Origin: Cupriavidus neocaledonicus
Lineage (GTDB): Bacteria > Pseudomonadota > Gammaproteobacteria > Burkholderiales > Burkholderiaceae
DNA: 64,000 nt
Reading direction: 5' to 3'
Assembly: GCF_000372525.1 (NCBI RefSeq)
Contig: NZ_AQUR01000104.1
Location: 239,200-303,199, forward strand
Shown here one piece after another: positions 56,152-64,000 of this stretch (positions within the stretch are counted from its first letter, which is position 1; the number at the start of each line of letters is the position of its first letter). Made by a program: the position numbers and the translations under genes. The notes beneath the pieces are model-generated. The model had not been told where the DNA came from and made no database searches. It worked only from the letters and a program-made list of their open reading frames with translations.

Positions 56152-56180
56152 TTTACAAGATACAAGAACCTCTGCATAAT
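56152..56180 (+). promoter_or_regulatory. tRNA-Val promoter
   Basis: TTTACA (56152-56157) and CATAAT (56175-56180), each five of six matches to consensus, 17 bp apart. It lies 42 bp before the mature tRNA. Confidence 0.88.
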
Positions 56181-56221
56181 CTCATTTCTCTGCTGCACGA
56201 CGGCAACGACGACGCAGACAG

Positions 56222-56296
56222 GGGTGGTTAGCTCAGCGGTAGAGCACTGCCTTCACACGGCAGGGGTCACAGGTTCAATCCCTGTACCACCCACCA
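56222..56296 (+). tRNA. tRNA-Val (anticodon CAC)
   Basis: A 75-nt cloverleaf: acceptor GGGTGGT/ACCACCC, D-arm AGCTCAGCGGTAGAGC, anticodon stem CTGCC/GGCAG with loop TTCACAC giving CAC, T-arm CAGGTTCAATCCCTG, and encoded CCA. Confidence 0.97.
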
Positions 56297-56301
56297 GTTT
56301 C

Positions 56302-56329
56302 AAAAAGCCAGCCTCGCGCTGGCTTTTTT
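56302..56329 (+). terminator. Rho-independent terminator of tRNA-Val
   Basis: Stem AAAAAGCCAGC/GCTGGCTTTTT with a 5-nt CTCGC loop and a T-run, beginning five bases after the CCA end. Confidence 0.94.
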
Positions 56330-56556
56330 CATTTGCGCATCCGGCTTCCCGCTCCCCCAAACCACCTCGGGCACCCGGAAAGACTCCCCGCGCTTTGGCG
56401 AGGCTGCCCGCAGCAAGCCATCGATCTCCCGCCGCTGTTGCAAACAGTTTCGAAATGCCGCTTGACTTCTGTTAATCTTCTTGTCATTCCAGCGCCGGCT
56501 TTCAGCGGCCAGCGCGGACGGGAAACGGGTCGGTGCGCACAAGAAAGAAGTCAATC

Positions 56557-58557
56557 ATGCAGCACTCTTTGAAGTATCGGATGGCGTTGGCCACGGCGGG
56601 AGTGGTGACGCTGATCGTCGTGCTGCGCGCGCTCTACGCCCAGTATTACGCCTATGACAGCCTGAAGAACCTGCTGCAGGCGCAGCAGGACACGCTGGTC
56701 GAGATGGTCGCCGAGCAGCTGGATGAAAAGCTGCAGGGCCGCGCCGCCGTGCTGCAGCGGCTGGCGCGCCAGTTTGCCGCCATGCCCGCGGCCACGCCGG
56801 CGGACTTGCGCCGGGCGGCGCAGGGCCTGGTGGATATTCCCGACACCTTCAACGCCGTTTTCCTGGCCGAGCCAGACGGCGAACTCACGTTCAGCACCGC
56901 CGTGCCGGATGGCGTGCACCTGCGCGTCAACGACCGCGATTATTTCCGCGACGTGCTGCAGGGCCAGTCGTTCGCCGTGTCGGACCTGATCCAGGGCAAG
57001 CAGACCAACTCACCGGGCGTGGTGCTCGCGGTGCCGATGCTGGGGCCCGCCGGCGAACTGCGCGGCGTGGTCGGCGGCGTGCTGAACCTGGCGGACAGCA
57101 ACTTCCTGCGCGAGCTGTCGCACAGCCGGGTCGGCACCACCGGCAGCTTCTGCCTGGTGTCTGCCGGCACCAACCCGCGCTATGCAATGCATGCCGACGT
57201 GTCGCGCGTGCTGACGCCGGCGCGCGCCATCGGCGAGGCCTGCGGCGCCGACCAGCCGCCGGCGTTGCTGGAAGTCCTGACGCCGACCCAGCCGATCGTC
57301 GCCCGCTACCTGCTGGCCGCCAACGGCTGGGAGGTGGTCGCGGTGCTGCCCGCGGCCGAAGCCTATGCGCCGCTGATCACCGTGCGCCAGCGGACCCTGG
57401 TGATGGGGGCGATCACCATGGTGATCGCGGCAGTGTTGATGTGGCTGGTGATGTGGCGCCTGCTGGCGCCGCTGCAGCGGCTGCACCGCGCGGTGCGCCA
57501 GCTCGGCACCAACCCGTCGGCGGTGGCGAACCTGCCGGTCGGCCGTGCCGACGAGATCGGCGAGCTGGCGTCGAGCTTCGCCGAGGTCGTGGCCCAGTTG
57601 TCGGAGCGCGAGGCCGCGCTGCAGGCCGCCAAGGACCGTGCCGCCGCCAGCGAGAAGCGCATCGAGGCGATTGCCAACCATGTACCGGACTTCATCTCGT
57701 TCATCGACATGCAGCAGCGCTACGTCTTCGTCAACGAGGCCTATGCACGCCGGTACGGCTTGCCGGCACAGCAGATCGTGGGGCTGTCGCTGCGCGAGCT
57801 GTGGGGCACGCAGGAATACCTGGCCTGCCAGCCCTACCTGCAGCAGGCCGGCACCGGCCAGGCCGTGACCTTTAACCGCGAAAGCGCGGACGGCAGCGAG
57901 TGCATCGAGATCACCTGCCAGCCGGCGTGGAACGATGCCCAGGACACCGTGGTCGGCCTGCACATGTTCGGGCGCAACGTCACGCACGAGCGCGAGAAGC
58001 TGCGCAGCCTGGAGGCACAGACCGTCTCCGACTATCTGACCGGCCTGCTCAACCGCAAGGGCTTCGACCGGCGCCTGGCCGAAGCCATGGCACGCGCCGG
58101 AGCCAGTGCGGGGCCGCTGGCGCTGCTGCTGGTGGACCTGGACGACTTCAAGGCGGTCAACGACAACCACGGCCATCCGATTGGCGACCAGCTGCTGGTG
58201 GCGTTTGCGCAGCGCCTGCGCGCCTGCGTGCGCAAGGGCGACGCGGTCGCGCGCATCGGTGGCGACGAATTCGCGGTGATTCTTGACGGCATTGCCGACC
58301 GCCAGGCGATGGCGTCGGTGGCCAACACCATCGTGCAGGCCGCGCGCCTGCCCTTCGTGATCGATGGCCATACGCTGGCGGCGTCGGCCAGCGTCGGCGC
58401 GGCACTGCGCGATGCGCGGCACGCCATGACCGTGAGCGAGTTGTTTCTGCACGCCGACATGGCGCTGTATCAGGCCAAGCGGCATGGCAAGGCCCGCTAT
58501 GCCGCGCAGGCGGCCGATACGGCAGAGCCGTCCGGCCTGGCATCCCAAGCAAGCTAG
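56557..58557 (+). CDS. Membrane-bound PAS-GGDEF diguanylate cyclase
   Basis: Predicted sensor-type cyclic-di-GMP synthase, 666 residues. Layout: helix near 10-30, periplasmic Cache-like sensor (about 40-270), second helix (VMGAITMVIAAVLMWLVMW), HAMP, a PAS domain (ANHVPDFISFIDMQQRYVFVNEAYA) and the GGDEF domain. The active site GGDEF is at 568-572, and RKGD at 559-562 provides a full inhibitory RxxD site, so product feedback is likely. The ATG at 56557 is preferred over the upstream GTG at 56533. It stands between tRNA-Val and the glycerol importer genes and is separately transcribed. The sensed ligand is unknown. Confidence 0.92.
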   Translation: MQHSLKYRMALATAGVVTLIVVLRALYAQYYAYDSLKNLLQAQQDTLVEMVAEQLDEKLQGRAAVLQRLARQFAAMPAATPADLRRAAQGLVDIPDTFNAVFLAEPDGELTFSTAVPDGVHLRVNDRDYFRDVLQGQSFAVSDLIQGKQTNSPGVVLAVPMLGPAGELRGVVGGVLNLADSNFLRELSHSRVGTTGSFCLVSAGTNPRYAMHADVSRVLTPARAIGEACGADQPPALLEVLTPTQPIVARYLLAANGWEVVAVLPAAEAYAPLITVRQRTLVMGAITMVIAAVLMWLVMWRLLAPLQRLHRAVRQLGTNPSAVANLPVGRADEIGELASSFAEVVAQLSEREAALQAAKDRAAASEKRIEAIANHVPDFISFIDMQQRYVFVNEAYARRYGLPAQQIVGLSLRELWGTQEYLACQPYLQQAGTGQAVTFNRESADGSECIEITCQPAWNDAQDTVVGLHMFGRNVTHEREKLRSLEAQTVSDYLTGLLNRKGFDRRLAEAMARAGASAGPLALLLVDLDDFKAVNDNHGHPIGDQLLVAFAQRLRACVRKGDAVARIGGDEFAVILDGIADRQAMASVANTIVQAARLPFVIDGHTLAASASVGAALRDARHAMTVSELFLHADMALYQAKRHGKARYAAQAADTAEPSGLASQAS

Positions 58558-58584
58558 CTCAGGCGGAATGGATGCGGCGGCTTC

Positions 58585-58614
58585 GCTCCCTCTACCGCAA
58601 GCGGGAGAGGGAGC
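58585..58614. repeat. REP-like imperfect hairpin
   Basis: GCTCCCTCT and AGAGGGAGC (58585-58593 with 58606-58614) enclose CCGC/GCGG (58595-58598 with 58601-58604), one mismatch between. It resembles the GC-rich palindromes dispersed in many Burkholderiaceae genomes. It lies between the cyclase and glpV ends and may also terminate glpV. Confidence 0.6.
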
Positions 58615-58662
58615 ATCCAATGTGCGATTCAGGGCCCGACGTTTGCCGCGGCTTCGAAGCTC

Positions 58663-60402
<1,740 letters not shown>

Positions 60403-60522
60403 CGGTGTCTCCTCAAGAATCCCCTGCCCCGGTCTTGGTCTGGGTGGCGGCCCCGGGATGGGGACAAGCCGCGTTTCCCTGTAATGCTTGTTCAATGCCT
60501 GGCGATGCCGGCCGGCGCGGCG

Positions 60523-60831
60523 CTAGCCCTTGCGCAGGATCAGCGCCAGCATCAGCATCGAAGCCACGAAGCTGATCCACACCGACGGCTCTTCCGGCAG
60601 CGCCAGCCATGCGGCGACCTTTTCGCCCAGCCCGACCCACGCCAGGTTGATCCACGCCGCGCACATCAGCCCGATGAAGAGCCGGTCGCCGCGGGTGGTG
60701 GCGATCGGCAAAAAGCCCTTGCGCAGCACCGACGGCGAGCGGATTTCCAGGATCGTCATGCCGATCAGCATCACCACGATGCAGCCAAAGAACACCGCCA
60801 CCGGTGTGGTCCATACCATCCAGCTCAGCAT
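60523..60831 (-). CDS. glpU: DUF2160 small membrane protein GlpU
   Basis: 102-residue inner-membrane protein with three predicted helices (about 10-31, 50-70, 85-100), DUF2160 family. It begins MLSWMVWTTPVAVFFGCIVVM, typical of the family. It lies between permease glpQ and the binding-protein gene, exactly as in rhizobial glycerol transporter operons. AAGGAG precedes the ATG by nine bases. Its role in the transporter is not established. Confidence 0.88.
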   Translation of the reverse strand: MLSWMVWTTPVAVFFGCIVVMLIGMTILEIRSPSVLRKGFLPIATTRGDRLFIGLMCAAWINLAWVGLGEKVAAWLALPEEPSVWISFVASMLMLALILRKG

Positions 60832-60859
60832 TGGCGCCGTCTCCTTGCGAAGGCCTGCG

Positions 60860-63706
<2,847 letters not shown>

Positions 63707-63707
63707 C

Positions 63708-64000
63708 TCAGCCTCCCGCCGCCGGCGTTGCCGTTGTGGCGCCGCCAGGCACCTCGGCGGCGAGCCCGCCGGGCCGGCGCGGCGCATGGATGCGGCGCCC
63801 GTCCGCGTCGAACAGGTAGAGCTGTTCGGGCAGCAGGTGCAGCGTCACCGGCGCGCCCAGCTGCAGGTCGAGCACACCCGCGAACTGCGCCACCAGGCTG
63901 CCCACCGCGGTATCGGCGTGGACGAAGGTGTCCGACCCCGACAACTCCGCCAGCGCCACGCGGCCCGGCACGGCGACCGCGCCGGCCTCGCCCGCCAGGC
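63708..64000 (-). CDS. glpS: Glycerol ABC transporter ATPase GlpS, C-terminal part only
   Basis: The last 97 or so codons of a second ATPase, open at the right edge of the window. The visible part is a TOBE domain (LAGEAGAVAVPGRVALAELSG, then LVAQFAGVLDLQLGAPVTLHLLPEQLYLFDADGRR) followed by a low-complexity Ala/Gly/Thr tail. It ends two bases before the glpT ATG. The nucleotide-binding domain lies outside the window, so the call depends on operon order. Confidence 0.8.
   Translation of the reverse strand, partial: LAGEAGAVAVPGRVALAELSGSDTFVHADTAVGSLVAQFAGVLDLQLGAPVTLHLLPEQLYLFDADGRRIHAPRRPGGLAAEVPGGATTATPAAGG

Overview
The window looks like a stretch of the main chromosome of a GC-rich betaproteobacterium, most likely Cupriavidus or a close Burkholderiaceae relative. 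This rests on recognisable proteins, the rlmE-ftsH-folP-glmM and pstSCAB-phoU-phoB-phoR gene orders, TTG/GTG starts on ftsH, infA and carA, and a fused 2-aminobenzoyl-CoA monooxygenase/reductase. It is inference; no database was searched. I saw no insertion sequence, prophage, CRISPR array, rRNA or replication origin.

Region 1 (1-5.7 kb) holds a Yej-type peptide ABC importer (yejA, yejB, start of yejE), fabI and an AraJ-like MFS exporter that ends against fabI at a bidirectional terminator. Region 2 (5.8-11.5 kb) is the most unusual block: a tightly packed minus-strand operon of an AI-2E-family permease, an outer-membrane efflux lipoprotein, an HlyD-type adaptor, a DUF2955 membrane protein and a small potassium-channel-like protein. 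An 11-bp tandem repeat lies beyond each end. Region 3 (11.6-17.5 kb) has tRNA-Arg, a diguanylate cyclase, tRNA-Pro, an exonuclease-fold protein that has lost several catalytic residues, a membrane protein, a second-type infA, sixA and an OlsB-like acyltransferase.

Region 4 (17.5-28.4 kb) is a phosphate regulon block: ppx and ppk diverge around a Pho box, and pstS-pstC-pstA-pstB-phoU-phoB-phoR run toward ppk. Two Pho boxes precede pstS and two strong hairpins lie between pstS and pstC. Region 5 (28.4-41.2 kb) is housekeeping: glmM, folP, ftsH, rlmE, yhbY, a DUF4149 protein, greA, and carA-lysE-carB with a LysE-type exporter inside the carbamoyl-phosphate synthetase operon.

Region 6 (41.3-49.3 kb) is an aerobic CoA-dependent 2-aminobenzoate (anthranilate) degradation operon: bifunctional monooxygenase/reductase, SDR dehydrogenase, enoyl-CoA hydratase, acyl-CoA dehydrogenase, CoA ligase, thioesterase and a RidA-fold protein lacking the family's key arginine. 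Region 7 (49.4-58.6 kb) carries a PrpE-like synthetase, mltD, gloB, a methyltransferase, rnhA, dnaQ, tRNA-Val and a membrane diguanylate cyclase. Region 8 (58.6-64 kb) is a glycerol ABC importer, glpS(partial)-T-P-Q-U-V.
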